From NCBI GenBank assembly GCA_016871515.1, contig VHDE01000050.1:1-38319 (forward strand): a DNA stretch of 38,319 nt. Direction: 5' to 3'. The notes under the pieces are model-generated. The model did no database searches. It was not told the DNA's origin and was given only the letters and a program-made list of their open reading frames with translations. Positions 8,844 to 16,932 of the stretch are shown in pieces. The DNA is from Verrucomicrobiota bacterium (lineage in GTDB: Bacteria; Verrucomicrobiota; Verrucomicrobiia; Limisphaerales; SIBE01). Within the stretch, counting starts at the first letter, position 1. Every line of letters begins with the position of its first letter. The translations under genes were made by a program, and so were the position numbers.

Positions 8844-8886
8844 ACCAGCCGCAGCGCCCTGCAACTGCGCGCGTGCTGCGGCTGGT
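8844..8886. repeat. Inverted repeat, 11-bp perfect arms
   Basis: Arms ACCAGCCGCAG (8844-8854) and CTGCGGCTGGT (8876-8886) with a 21-base GC-rich spacer. It lies between the padR stop and the GyrI-like start. It could be an intercistronic hairpin or a repeat element; there is no T-run to make it a typical intrinsic terminator. Confidence 0.6.
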
Positions 8887-8949
8887 GCCCCTCCACCCCC
8901 ACACAGCCGCGCTCCGGGTTCGACTTGGTCAATGGCCTTGGGCTGTGTT

Positions 8950-9495
8950 TCAGGTATTCCAGGGTTTGGTTTGCATGTACTCCAAAGTCTTGAGAACCCA
9001 TTCCGCCTCGGCTTTCAACTGGCCGGCGGAAAATTCGAACATGGCGTCCACGTAGTCGGGCAAAGGTTGCTGCTCCAAGTGAATGCTTTCGAGTCTTGCC
9101 AATTCCTTCGCGACGGCTTCGTGGCGGGTCTGCATCGCGCCCAAGGCTTCGTTTCGGGTCAGCACGCGCCAGTGAATCATGCCCATCAACAGGGAAGAAT
9201 AAGTCGGGCGGACGGTCCGGAGAGCCGCAAGTGTCTGAGTGACCAGGGTCGTCTTGCCCGTTCTGGTCAATTTGTAGCTTTTCTTGGCCGTTGCGGTCGC
9301 CAGGGTTGCTACCCTGATCAAGCCTTTCGCCTCCAGCTTGCCGAGCACGAAGTAGATCGAGGAGAATCCAATCTCGGTCCATTCCCGCAGCCCGCGCTGC
9401 TCGATGATTTGCTCCATCTCATAGCCGTGGCGGGGCATTTCGGCCACCAGGCCAAGGACCAACAGCTCGCTATCGGTAAGGTCTCGTGCGGGCAT
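8950..9495 (-). CDS. PadR-family transcriptional regulator
   Basis: A 181-residue regulator. The N-terminal winged helix-turn-helix is recognisable from LTDSELLVLGLVAEMPRHGYEM (given here as LTDSELLVLGLV followed by HGYEM), then SSIYFVLGKLEAKGLI, which is the PadR recognition helix and the start of the wing; LTRTGK follows in the wing. The remaining 90 residues are the alpha-helical dimerisation domain found in class 1 PadR proteins. Such proteins repress neighbouring transporters and their own gene. The start codon touches a perfect 38-bp palindrome, the likely operator. A relic of an ABC permease C-terminus lies just upstream on the same strand, and PadR genes beside such permeases are common in Acidobacteria and relatives, so the original target may have been lost. 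Confidence 0.85.
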   Translation of the reverse strand: MPARDLTDSELLVLGLVAEMPRHGYEMEQIIEQRGLREWTEIGFSSIYFVLGKLEAKGLIRVATLATATAKKSYKLTRTGKTTLVTQTLAALRTVRPTYSSLLMGMIHWRVLTRNEALGAMQTRHEAVAKELARLESIHLEQQPLPDYVDAMFEFSAGQLKAEAEWVLKTLEYMQTKPWNT

Positions 9496-9533
9496 ATTCT
9501 AGTATTAGAATAATATTATTCTAATACTAGAAT
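9496..9533. promoter_or_regulatory. Perfect 38-bp palindrome, probable double PadR operator
   Basis: The half-site ATTCTAGTATTAGAATAAT is followed by its exact reverse complement. Each half contains its own dyad, ATTCTA-N4-TAGAAT, at 9496-9511 and 9518-9533, with centres 22 bases apart. That is about two helical turns, so two repressor dimers would bind the same face of the DNA. It abuts the padR ATG directly, leaving no room for a Shine-Dalgarno sequence. A -10-like TAATAC lies 12 bases before the ATG, which would give a leaderless message with the promoter inside the operator (inference). Confidence 0.75.
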
Positions 9534-9974
9534 AAAGGGCGTCAAGGCTCAACTTCACTTCCATCGTTGGAATGGTGCGAATCGCCGCGGCCCTTCATAG
9601 GGGATCGGTTTGCGTCCGTTCCGCTTCACTTACAACGCAGCGCTTCCATGGGATCGACCTTGGCGGGCCCGGCGCGCCGGACTTCTGGGCGCGGATGAAT
9701 TCCACTTCCTGCGCGCCAAACGCGGACTGGTCCCACACTTGGGACAAGTCCCTGAGATGACCCCTGATTCGGGGCGTGAAGATCATCCGCTTCATCGAAC
9801 GACGGCTGCGCGGGGTGACCAGCCTGCGCCGTGCTTCGGCGGGCAGGTCGAAAAGATTCTGTGGCATCGCGAGCTTTGCCTGGCCGCCGAAGGGTGAACC
9901 GGTGGAACAACACCCTGGCGTCGGGGCGGCGATTTCCCCGCGCGGGCGAGCGAAAATGGAAATCAACCTAAGGT
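9534..9974. other. Decayed intergenic stretch
   Basis: Apart from the permease relic at 9626-9680, I see no gene. Short open frames on both strands have arginine- and proline-rich composition without recognisable motifs. The segment lies between the PadR operator and the truncated group II intron and probably holds debris of the permease gene and of the intron's target region. GTGCGA at 9575 resembles a group II intron 5' end, but nothing intron-like follows it. Confidence 0.4.
9626..9680 (-). pseudogene. Relic of an ABC permease C-terminus (MacB/FtsX type)
   Basis: On the minus strand the last codons read AKVDPMEALRCK and stop at 9626; one base out of frame just before them is PARRA. Joined across a one-base shift, these give PARRA-AKVDPMEALR, the standard end of FtsX/MacB-like permeases of the PadR-linked duplicated-permease type. 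Nothing recognisable as the transmembrane part is left upstream. It supports a former permease-PadR pair, but it rests on only about 17 residues. Confidence 0.4.
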
Positions 9975-10778
9975 ATGACAACGCAACGTGACATTTACGA
10001 GCAAGACTTGAAGTATTTCTCGTATGGGTTTCGGCCTGGACGATCGGCGCACGAAGCCTTGGCCTGGATTTGGAGCCAATGCACGCATCAGGGAATCCGG
10101 TGGATTTTAGAGGTCGATATTCGGAAGTATTTCGACACGCTCAAGAAAGAGTGGTTGAGAAAGTTCCTGGGCCGGCGGGTGCGAGATGGAGTGGGACGAC
10201 GGCTCATTGACAAATGGCTCAAAGCTGGAGTGTGGGAAAAAGGACAGTTAAGTTACCCGGAGGATGGAACGCCACAGGGCGGAGTGATTTCGCCTTTTGC
10301 TGAGCAATATCTATCTGCACGAGGTGCTGGACTGCTGGTATATCGAAGAGGTCAAACCGCGGATGAAGGGCAAAACCTTTCTGGTGCGATTTGCCGATGA
10401 CTTTATTCTGGGCTTCGAAAGAAAAGAAGACGCGGAGAAAGTCTATCGGGTCCTCTTTCAAACGCTTCGAGAAATATGGGCTGAGCCTGCATCCTGAGAA
10501 GACGCGTTTGGTGCGGTTTGGTCGTCCGGAGGCAACAAAGGATGATCAGGCACAGGGTCCCAAGCCTGAGACCTTCGACTTTCTGGGTTTTACCCATTAC
10601 TGGCAACTTCGCGAGCTGGCGACGCTTTCGATGGGAACTGATTAAAATCTGGCGCAAGTGGTTAGCCCGTCCGGGCGATCCGAAAGGTATGCCCTGGGAA
10701 CGGATGAACCGCCTGCTCGATTTCTTTTACCTTCCCGAAGCCCGGGTGGTGCATTCTATCTATGCAGCGAAACCATGA
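9975..10778 (+). pseudogene. Group II intron reverse transcriptase, truncated and frameshifted
   Basis: The protein can be followed through at least three frame changes. First frame: RDIYEQDLKYFSYGFRPGRS, then DIRKYFDTL (motif with the first catalytic Asp) and GTPQGGVISP. Second frame, from about 10297: LSNIYLHEVLDCWY and [11 protein letters not shown] (the Y/F-ADD catalytic motif). Third frame: [14 protein letters not shown] and [10 protein letters not shown]. Fourth frame: the thumb/maturase-like end [14 protein letters not shown] up to the TGA at about 10778. The first 80 or so residues of a normal enzyme are absent. The catalytic aspartates are still encoded, so inactivation came from the frameshifts and truncation. 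Sequencing errors could account for some shifts but not for the missing 5' end. Confidence 0.8.
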
Positions 10779-10785
10779 TCCCGAA

Positions 10786-10819
10786 GAACCGTATGCGGGA
10801 AATTCGCTCGTACGGGTCT
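10786..10819 (+). ncRNA. Group II intron domain V (with domain VI at 10828-10847)
   Basis: The 34 bases starting GAACCGTATGCGGGAAA and ending GTACGGGTCT match the length and shape of bacterial group II domain V, whose usual form starts GAGCCGTATGCG and ends TACGGTTCT. The catalytic AGC triad reads AAC here. Directly after it, GCCGGCGG-GCAA-CCGCCGGC (10828-10847) forms a perfect 8-bp stem with a GNRA loop, suitable as domain VI, followed by CCTAACC with a candidate branch-point A. Confidence 0.65.
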
Positions 10820-10860
10820 GCGGGGGTGCCGGCGGGCAACCGCCGGCCCTAACCGGAGGA

Positions 10861-12006
10861 TTATTTCAGGATTTCCTTGGCCGCACGAAGTAGTTTGTCC
10901 ATCTCCCGGTCTGTCCCAATCGTAATGCGGAGAAAATCTGCCACTTCGGGAGCATGGAACCATCGGACCAAAATCTTCCGTTCCCGCAATTTCTCCAGCC
11001 AATCGCAGGCTCGGAACCGTGGCGGCCGCACCAAAACAAAGTTGGTCTGACTTGGAAAAACGTCAAAGCCGAGATCAGCCAAAACTCTCGACAGCCGCAT
11101 CCGAGTCGAGACAATTTGTCGGAAATTGCTGCGGTAATAGGCCAAGGAATTGAGGGCAGCCAGCGCGGCAATCTGTCCAAGGCCGTTGACATTATAGCTG
11201 TCGCGAATCTTGTCTAACGCCGCGATCAATTCAGGATGGCCAACGAAGTAGCCGACGCGTTGAAAACAGAGCGAATACGCTTTGGAAAATGTTCGCGCCA
11301 CCAACAGATGCGGATACCGAAGAGCGAGCTGTAGCGCATTCTCTTCAGCAAAGTCCACATAAGCTTCGTCGAGAACAACGACGCCGCGTTGGACGCGACA
11401 AAGCCGTTCCAAGTCAGTCGTGGCGTAGCCGCGACCGCTCGGCGCGTTCGGAGTCGTGACGAAAGTAAGCGCCGCATGAAAGTTCCAGATTCTGTTGAGC
11501 CGCAATTGCTCGATTGAGGGCAATGCGAAGGCTCTCGCTAGTGGGACGCCGTTGGCAATCGCCCCGTGTGCTTCGGTCAAAACGGGATATAAGGAATAGC
11601 TCGGCGTGAAGTATTGAACGGTATGCTTCGCCACTTGGTGCGCTTTCCGATCAAGTCTTGGCTCGTCTAAGCCATGCGGTTCCACGAAAGCACGCGTGGC
11701 CATGGCGAGCAGTTCATCCGAACCATTGCCAACAATAATATTGGCGGGATCACACCCGTGATGGCGGGCCAATCTCTCCCGTAACTTCTGAGCAGTCGGG
11801 TTTGGATAAAGCCGCAGCCGCCCATCCACAGCCCGCTTTATCGCCGCAAGCACGGCGGGCGCGGGCGGGTACGGATTCTCGTTGGTATTGAGTTTGATTA
11901 ACCTTTTGATCTTGGGTTGCTCGCCTGGAACATAAGCGTGCAAGCGACGCACCAATGGACGAATCAACGACTGAGCCCTGCGAGCTGGAACGTTCGATCC
12001 CCTCAT
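10861..12006 (-). CDS. hisC: Histidinol-phosphate aminotransferase
   Basis: 381 residues, a PLP-dependent fold type I aminotransferase that converts imidazole acetol phosphate plus glutamate to histidinol phosphate in histidine synthesis. Seen: KLNTNENPYPP near residue 40, the glycine-rich IIVGNGSDELL near 95, TPNAPSG (Asn187, PLP ring), VLDEAYVDF (Asp213), FSKAY with the Schiff-base Lys242, and FLRITIG near the C-terminus. The ATG overlaps the TGA of hisD as ATGA, which defines this start and implies coupled translation; longer upstream codons in the frame lie inside hisD. The usual AGLR segment after the lysine is altered (SLCFQRVGY), but the arginine is kept. An insertion of about 15 residues is present around HGLDEPRLDRK. 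Confidence 0.9.
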   Translation of the reverse strand: MRGSNVPARRAQSLIRPLVRRLHAYVPGEQPKIKRLIKLNTNENPYPPAPAVLAAIKRAVDGRLRLYPNPTAQKLRERLARHHGCDPANIIVGNGSDELLAMATRAFVEPHGLDEPRLDRKAHQVAKHTVQYFTPSYSLYPVLTEAHGAIANGVPLARAFALPSIEQLRLNRIWNFHAALTFVTTPNAPSGRGYATTDLERLCRVQRGVVVLDEAYVDFAEENALQLALRYPHLLVARTFSKAYSLCFQRVGYFVGHPELIAALDKIRDSYNVNGLGQIAALAALNSLAYYRSNFRQIVSTRMRLSRVLADLGFDVFPSQTNFVLVRPPRFRACDWLEKLRERKILVRWFHAPEVADFLRITIGTDREMDKLLRAAKEILK

Positions 12007-13349
12007 CGATTCGCCTGTTTCGTTCCTTTGGCTTTGCGGATTGCCTTCGCTTTCTGTCCTCCCATCCGCAGCTCCGCCGAACGGCTGTGCGCATCCAAAC
12101 CCTCGACTTCCGCGAACTTCTGAATCGCGCGGAGCGATTTCTGAAGGGCGGAATGATTGTAGGCGACCAAACTCGTCCGCCGTTGAAACTGGTCGACGGT
12201 TAAGCCAGAAAATGAAGCGCCCGCGCCGCCCGTTGGCAACGTGTGGCTCGGCCCTGCCACATAATCGCCCAACACGGTTGGCGAGTACGGACCCAGAAAA
12301 ATCGCGCCCGCTGTGACAATGTTTGCTGCGACTGACTCGGCATTTCGGGTCATAATCTCGCAATGTTCGGGCGCGAGTTGGTTGGTTAGCTTGATGCCGA
12401 GCTCGATGTTTTCCACTTGGATCAGCCAACCATTCTGACTTAGGGCGCGTTCGATGAGCGCCCGACGCGACAGTTTGGGTAATTGCCGCGTGATTTCCTT
12501 TTCGACCGAAGCCAGTAGTTTGCTGGAAGGCGTCACGAGCCAGACGCGCTCGTAACCGGAACCATGCTCGGCCTGCGCTAGAAGATCCGCAGCGATAAAC
12601 TTTGGCTCCGCGCTGTCGTCCGCCAAGACCAACACTTCGCTTGGCCCCGGCAAAAGGTCCACCGCCACGTGTCCGTAAAGCAATCGCTTGGCGGCCACAA
12701 CATAGGCGTTGCCTGGACCAAAGATTTTCTGCACGCGCTGCACGGTGGAAGTTCCCAGGGCCATCGCGGCTATGGCTTGCGCCCCGCCTAAGCGATAAAT
12801 CTCGGTCGCGCCAGCCATATTGATGGCGAAGAGCAAACTCGGATTAATCGCGCCCATTTTGTCCGCGGGCGTGCAAACAACGATTTCGCGGCAGCCGGCC
12901 ACTTTGCCCAGGAGAATTGTCATCAAAGCCGTGGAGGCCAGTGGAGCCGTTCCTCCAGGAATGTACACGCCAACGCGCTGAATAGGATCAAACTTCTCTC
13001 CTGCTCTGCCGCCTTGTACGTTTCGCATCGACCAGTTCTTGCGCAAAGATCTCCGGCCAAATCTTTCGATGTTCTTGCTGGCTGTTGCAACCGCCCCTCT
13101 CAAAGATTCATCAGCCTTGACGGACGCCCTCAGCAACTCGGCTGTGGTGACGGCAAGCTGGTCGGGAAACAATTTGGGGCCATCGAAACGCTCGGTTAGT
13201 TCGATCAAGGCAGCATCGCCTCGATTCCGCACGGCTTCCACGATGTCGCGCGTTCGCTGTTCGACCACAGGATCGAACAAGCTTGACGCAGCCATAAGCT
13301 GCGGGAGCCGATCACTATAATTCGAATCAGTGTGACGAAGAACGTTCAT
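12003..13349 (-). CDS. hisD: Histidinol dehydrogenase
   Basis: 448 residues. This zinc enzyme performs the last two oxidations of histidine synthesis, L-histidinol to L-histidine with 2 NAD+. The expected residues are all seen: Gln259 and His262 (AQAEHGS), the catalytic pair Glu328-His329 (APEHCEI), Asp362 (GDYVAGPSH) and His421 (LDAHSRS), at almost the same positions as in the E. coli protein. Other family blocks are VGVYIPGGTAPL, GPGNAYV and LLPGPSEVLVLAD. The C-terminal 25 residues form a Lys-rich tail. hisC follows with a 4-base overlap. No hisG or other his gene lies next to it, so the rest of the pathway must be elsewhere. Confidence 0.95.
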   Translation of the reverse strand: MNVLRHTDSNYSDRLPQLMAASSLFDPVVEQRTRDIVEAVRNRGDAALIELTERFDGPKLFPDQLAVTTAELLRASVKADESLRGAVATASKNIERFGRRSLRKNWSMRNVQGGRAGEKFDPIQRVGVYIPGGTAPLASTALMTILLGKVAGCREIVVCTPADKMGAINPSLLFAINMAGATEIYRLGGAQAIAAMALGTSTVQRVQKIFGPGNAYVVAAKRLLYGHVAVDLLPGPSEVLVLADDSAEPKFIAADLLAQAEHGSGYERVWLVTPSSKLLASVEKEITRQLPKLSRRALIERALSQNGWLIQVENIELGIKLTNQLAPEHCEIMTRNAESVAANIVTAGAIFLGPYSPTVLGDYVAGPSHTLPTGGAGASFSGLTVDQFQRRTSLVAYNHSALQKSLRAIQKFAEVEGLDAHSRSAELRMGGQKAKAIRKAKGTKQANR

Positions 13350-13426
13350 GTGGCCTGGACGCTAAAAGAACCTGGCCAAAAAGTCAAAAGAGCGCGCCGC
13401 GAGGGCCCTGGTTCAAATCAGGGACC

Positions 13427-13467
13427 GTTTGCCGTAGCGCACACTGCCAGTCTGCGCTACGGCAAAC
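13427..13467. repeat. Extragenic palindrome, 15-bp perfect arms
   Basis: Arms GTTTGCCGTAGCGCA (13427-13441) and TGCGCTACGGCAAAC (13453-13467) with an 11-base loop that itself holds a short dyad (ACTG/CCAGT). It lies in the 213-base gap between the PH-domain pair and hisD, where I see no gene. A hairpin of this strength could end transcription before hisD or act as a REP-like element. Confidence 0.8.
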
Positions 13468-13562
13468 CGTATTTAATCGGGACACTGCGCGCCGAGCGGA
13501 CCTCCGGTATTGCTCCTCCTATCGACAGTTCCCTTATCCGCGTAATTTAGCGAAATCTGCGG

Positions 13563-14312
13563 TCAAGATTTAAACGTGCCGCGGAGCGCCTTCGCTTCCG
13601 CAAGCAACTCTTGAGCGGCCCGCACGATTTCGCAACCTGCCGGCGCACCGGCCGGTTCGTCTTCCACGACATCATCCGGATCGCCGAGTCCAGCGTCGCG
13701 CCAGAGACGCAAACGTTCGAGAATCAAATCCCGAATTTCAGCTGCATTGTCCACACCGCGGAAGAAACCGAGATGCATCGATTCCGATTGTCCATGATGC
13801 CCCGCACCGGCCGAGGATGAGTCAGTTCCACCGCCGCCTGCCGTGCGAACCTGCAAATCCGAAATTCCGAGCAAGCGCTGGAGCGGCCCTTGATGCAACG
13901 TGATTTGCTGGATGTTGGCGAAAGTCATCGTGATTTCACGAACGCTCTGAATGCCATGACGAATGCGCAGGCTGCGGTCTGTCACTATGTACCAACGCAT
14001 TTCGTAATCCAGACGGACCAGAAAGAACGTCACCGGAAGTTGAATGGCCCAACCGATCAAGCCGACAAACTCCAGCACGCGCACCACGGAGGCAAATCGC
14101 GGGGGGAATCCGGACAAGACGTCGAAAACAAAGATCGCAATAATTCCAATTAGACCGCCGGTCTGTGTCAGACCCCACTTGAGCAATTTCAATGTATAAA
14201 AATTGCGTGACGCCCGAAAGACGCGAATCGAGGAGGGCAACCCTGCTGCTGGCTCCGGTTCTGGGGGAACTTTGAGGAGCCGCAACAGAAGCGCTTTCAA
14301 TTGATCATGCAT
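13563..14312 (-). CDS. Membrane protein with bacterial PH domain (bPH2/YdbT-like)
   Basis: 249 residues. Two hydrophobic helices at about residues 50-70 and 80-105 are followed by the bPH2 core: WYIVTDRSLRIRHG, then ITMTFANIQQITLHQGP and GISDLQVRTAGGG. This order of a membrane hairpin and then a PH-like beta barrel is typical of the YdbS/YdbT type proteins. The C-terminal 60 residues are acidic and helical, with an Ala/Gly-rich linker. It overlaps the upstream PH gene by 8 bases, so the two are co-translated and probably form one complex. Function is unknown; members are linked to envelope stress in other bacteria. Confidence 0.75.
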   Translation of the reverse strand: MHDQLKALLLRLLKVPPEPEPAAGLPSSIRVFRASRNFYTLKLLKWGLTQTGGLIGIIAIFVFDVLSGFPPRFASVVRVLEFVGLIGWAIQLPVTFFLVRLDYEMRWYIVTDRSLRIRHGIQSVREITMTFANIQQITLHQGPLQRLLGISDLQVRTAGGGGTDSSSAGAGHHGQSESMHLGFFRGVDNAAEIRDLILERLRLWRDAGLGDPDDVVEDEPAGAPAGCEIVRAAQELLAEAKALRGTFKS

Positions 14313-14880
14313 CAGGCAGCCGTTTCTTGTCTTGTTGCAAGGCGAGACGAACCGCGCGAAGTTCGGCGCCGACCGCCTTCAACGCCTCCACCAATTCCCT
14401 GCCCTCTGGCTCGCCCAACGCGATCGTTCGCCCTGAGCCGGTAGTGCTGCCAACCGCGGCGGCCAACTCGCCCGAGCGCCTTTCCTTAAGGCCGCGCATC
14501 TTCGAGTAGAGAAAGTTGCGCACGGCTTCGAATTCCTCCAAGCCCTCGATGGTCATTTCGGCGGAGGCGCTCCCGCTGGCCGTCTGAATTTGAACGCGGG
14601 CCAATCCCAGCCAGCGTTCCACGATGTTTGAGCTCAAATGTATGTCCTGAATGCGCGAGTAATTGAGGGTGATTTCGCGACGGAAAAGAATGCCCCAGCG
14701 CATCGATACTCCCTCGCTGTCAAATCGGTACCGCAACGTGTGATATTTGAAATAGAGAGGAATAAGCGGGAAGACAAAGAACGGACCCGCCAGCAGAGAC
14801 CCCAGAAAATAATAGGTCATCAACCTCGGAGTAGGCCGCTCCAAAGCCAGGATTTTCTTCTGGTCGAAACCGTGTTCCAT
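14305..14880 (-). CDS. Membrane protein with bacterial PH domain, partner of the downstream gene
   Basis: 191 residues. It has a hydrophobic segment at about residues 20-45, then the bPH2 pattern YRFDSEGVSMRWGILFRRE, then LNYSRIQDIHLSSNIVERW and LARVQIQTASGSA. The C-terminal part is a helical tail rich in Glu, Arg and Ala (LVEALKAVGAELRAVRLALQ), possibly a coiled coil. It is the first gene of the pair. The start ATG sits back to back with an ORF on the other strand, so the promoter must lie in the neighbouring relic sequence. Confidence 0.75.
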   Translation of the reverse strand: MEHGFDQKKILALERPTPRLMTYYFLGSLLAGPFFVFPLIPLYFKYHTLRYRFDSEGVSMRWGILFRREITLNYSRIQDIHLSSNIVERWLGLARVQIQTASGSASAEMTIEGLEEFEAVRNFLYSKMRGLKERRSGELAAAVGSTTGSGRTIALGEPEGRELVEALKAVGAELRAVRLALQQDKKRLPDA

Positions 14881-14947
14881 GACGCTGGAAATCAGCGGCA
14901 GTCTGGTCCCCGACCAGGAAAACGCAAGAGAGATTGCGCGAGCGTCA

Positions 14948-15379
14948 ATGAACCGAAAGCCGATTCGTTTTTGGGACGATGCCGCACCGATTGACGGTGT
15001 TCTGCCAATAATGGACGAAATGATTCAGAAGCTCCGCGCCGAGATTCGGCGCCGCGGCGCCGACGCCGTGCTTCAAGAGATTGTTTTGGGCGATAAAAAA
15101 CTGGTCGAAGAAGATTCGCATTGGCGTCGTGGAGCGGTGGGGACAGCCGAATCTGCCGGGACACGCGTCAAGGAAACCGCTCCTTCAGCCTACGAAAAGG
15201 GGGTTGTCGAACGTAATCGAAAATGGATCGGCCAGCTCGAGACTGCATTGCAAGGGAAGAAGAATGTGATGGTATTGGTCGGGAGAGAGCGCCTGGCTGG
15301 CAAGGACGGGCTTCTGCAGTTGTTGACCGAGGCTGGTTTCTCGGTGCAACAGATGCATGGCGTGGACCGCCCGGACTGA
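14948..15379 (+). pseudogene. TraB/GumN-like protein, C-terminal fragment
   Basis: About 143 codons whose end, RNRKWIGQLETALQGKKNVM, then VLVGRERLAGKDGLLQLL and GFSVQQM, matches the C-terminal block of TraB/GumN (Tiki-like) proteins, in which RN..MA..I and VGAGHL.G..GL..LL are standard. The histidine of the GAGH motif is replaced (GRER), and the N-terminal half with the first conserved residues is missing. A full-length member has about 280 residues. The frame is open upstream to 14879, where it would start back to back with the PH-domain gene. I read it as a gene relic. Confidence 0.55.
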
Positions 15380-15420
15380 AAAACTCGCCTCCCCGTCGCT
15401 GCAAAAACAGATTCTTAAGG

Positions 15421-16932
15421 CTACAGTCCGGCGCTTTGGATCGCCGGGGCCAGCCTCCCCAAAAGAAGGTCTGGCATGCACCCAAGCACGAAAATGACTA
15501 ACGCCAGCACACCAACCGCCAGTCTCGTCAAAGGTGAGATCGGCGTGGAAGATGCCATCAATAAGGAGGACGACCCTTGATGAGTTGGAGGCGCGGCAAC
15601 ATAAATCTGCTTTAAAACCTGCAAGTAATAATAGAGCGACACGGCGCTCATGGCGATGGCCAGGATAACCAGCCAGAGAAGCCCAAGCTTGTCGCGGTTG
15701 GCTCCGACTGCAGCGGCAAACAAATAAAACTTTCCGAAGAACCCGGCCAGCGGCGGAATTCCCGCCAGCGAAAGCATGAAGATCATCATGCAAAAGGCCA
15801 AGAACGGTTCGCGCCTTCCGAGTCCCGCAAAATCGGTTAGCCTCGAATCTCCAGTTGTATTCTCGACCACAGCGACAACTCCGAACGCGCCGAGCGCCGT
15901 GAATGCGTACGTCACTACATAATAAACGAGCGATGAAACGCCCTGTTGGCTGTCGGTCAAAATCCCAAGCAGCGCGTACCCAGCATGAGCGATGGCCGAA
16001 TAAGCGAGCAGACGTTTCACATTGCTCTGCGCAATCGCGGCCAGATTCCCGAGCACCATCGAAAAAGCCGCCAAAATCGCCAGGACCGGCGCCCAGCCTG
16101 GTATGAAATTTCTCCAAAAGCCGCTCCCCTCCGCGCCCGCGAATCCGAGCATCATCACTTTCGCGAAGACGAAGAAGCTCGCTGCTTTCGATCCCGACGC
16201 GATAAAGGCGGCCGAAGGTGTTGGCGCGCCTTGATAGGCGTCCGGCGCCCAAAGATGAAACGGCACGGCGGCCACTTTGAAGCCGAAACCAATCACCGTC
16301 ATGATCAACCCAGCCATCAGCAACGGGTCAGCCGTCCGTCCCTTTAAGGCGTTCGCAATCTCTTGCAAGTTAGTCGCGCCCGAGAGTCCGTAGATTAAGC
16401 TTAGACCGAACAGCGTGAAAGCGGCCGCGATGCTGCCGAAGAGAAAATATTTAAGTGCGGCTTCCGCCGACTGAAGGTTTTTTTTGTGAAAAGCCGTCAG
16501 AATGTAAAGCGAGAGGCTGGCCAATTCGAGCGAGATAAAGATCATCAAGATCTCTTCGGCGCTAACCAGAAACATCATTCCAACCGTCGCGAGCAAGATC
16601 AGCGCAAAATACTCGCCGACGTGTTGCGTGAAGTTCGAATCGAGAGAGATGACAACGGTAAAGACCGTCAAGAGCAGCAGCGACAACTTGACGAGCAAGG
16701 TCAACGAGTTGAGCACTAGCATGCCGTTGAGCGCGTGCGCCTGTTGATCGACGCTCAGCAGCCAGAAAGTTGCCGCAAAGCATCCGAGACACGAAACCGC
16801 GGCGCCCACCATGAGCCGATAGCGCGCGGGTTCGTTGCGCATCACCAAAAGATCCACCCCCAGCACGCCGAGTGCGGCGATCACCAACAGCGTCTCTGGC
16901 GCGGCGAATTTCAGAAGTTCGAGATAATTCAC
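15421..16932 (-). CDS. nuoN: NADH-quinone oxidoreductase subunit N
   Basis: 503 residues with about 14 transmembrane helices; one of the antiporter-like proton-pumping subunits of complex I. Seen: FISLELASLSLYILTAF with the TM5 Glu, GFGFKVAAVPFHLWAPDAYQ with the TM7 Lys, and ASGSKAASFF with the TM8 Lys. These are the charged residues of the proton channel, and all are in place. The ATG overlaps the TGA of the upstream nuoM by 4 bases. It is the last gene of the nuo locus; I see no strong terminator in the 41 bases before the convergent TraB relic. Confidence 0.92.
   Translation of the reverse strand: MNYLELLKFAAPETLLVIAALGVLGVDLLVMRNEPARYRLMVGAAVSCLGCFAATFWLLSVDQQAHALNGMLVLNSLTLLVKLSLLLLTVFTVVISLDSNFTQHVGEYFALILLATVGMMFLVSAEEILMIFISLELASLSLYILTAFHKKNLQSAEAALKYFLFGSIAAAFTLFGLSLIYGLSGATNLQEIANALKGRTADPLLMAGLIMTVIGFGFKVAAVPFHLWAPDAYQGAPTPSAAFIASGSKAASFFVFAKVMMLGFAGAEGSGFWRNFIPGWAPVLAILAAFSMVLGNLAAIAQSNVKRLLAYSAIAHAGYALLGILTDSQQGVSSLVYYVVTYAFTALGAFGVVAVVENTTGDSRLTDFAGLGRREPFLAFCMMIFMLSLAGIPPLAGFFGKFYLFAAAVGANRDKLGLLWLVILAIAMSAVSLYYYLQVLKQIYVAAPPTHQGSSSLLMASSTPISPLTRLAVGVLALVIFVLGCMPDLLLGRLAPAIQSAGL

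Larger units (their letters stand above)
9975..10853 (+). mobile_element. 5'-truncated, decayed group II intron
   Basis: The element consists of the C-terminal two thirds of an intron-encoded reverse transcriptase followed by RNA domains V and VI. The ribozyme domains that should precede the ORF, and the N-terminal reverse-transcriptase motifs, are missing. Loss of the 5' part with the 3' end kept is the pattern left by incomplete target-primed reverse transcription. The 3' end, near CCTAAC at about 10848-10853, lies just outside the hisC stop codon on the opposite strand, so hisC is not disrupted. Confidence 0.7.

Noticed and set aside
9534..9974. Arginine-rich open frames between padR and the intron as real genes
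   Set aside because: No motif beyond the short permease end; frames on both strands look like decay products.
12007..12429. Longer start for HisC (522 residues)
   Set aside because: The extra 141 codons lie within hisD in another frame; the ATGA overlap gives the natural start.
13401..13430. Possible tRNA: CCCTG-GTTCAAATC-AGGG looks like a T-arm
   Set aside because: No D-arm, anticodon arm or matching acceptor stem can be found around it.
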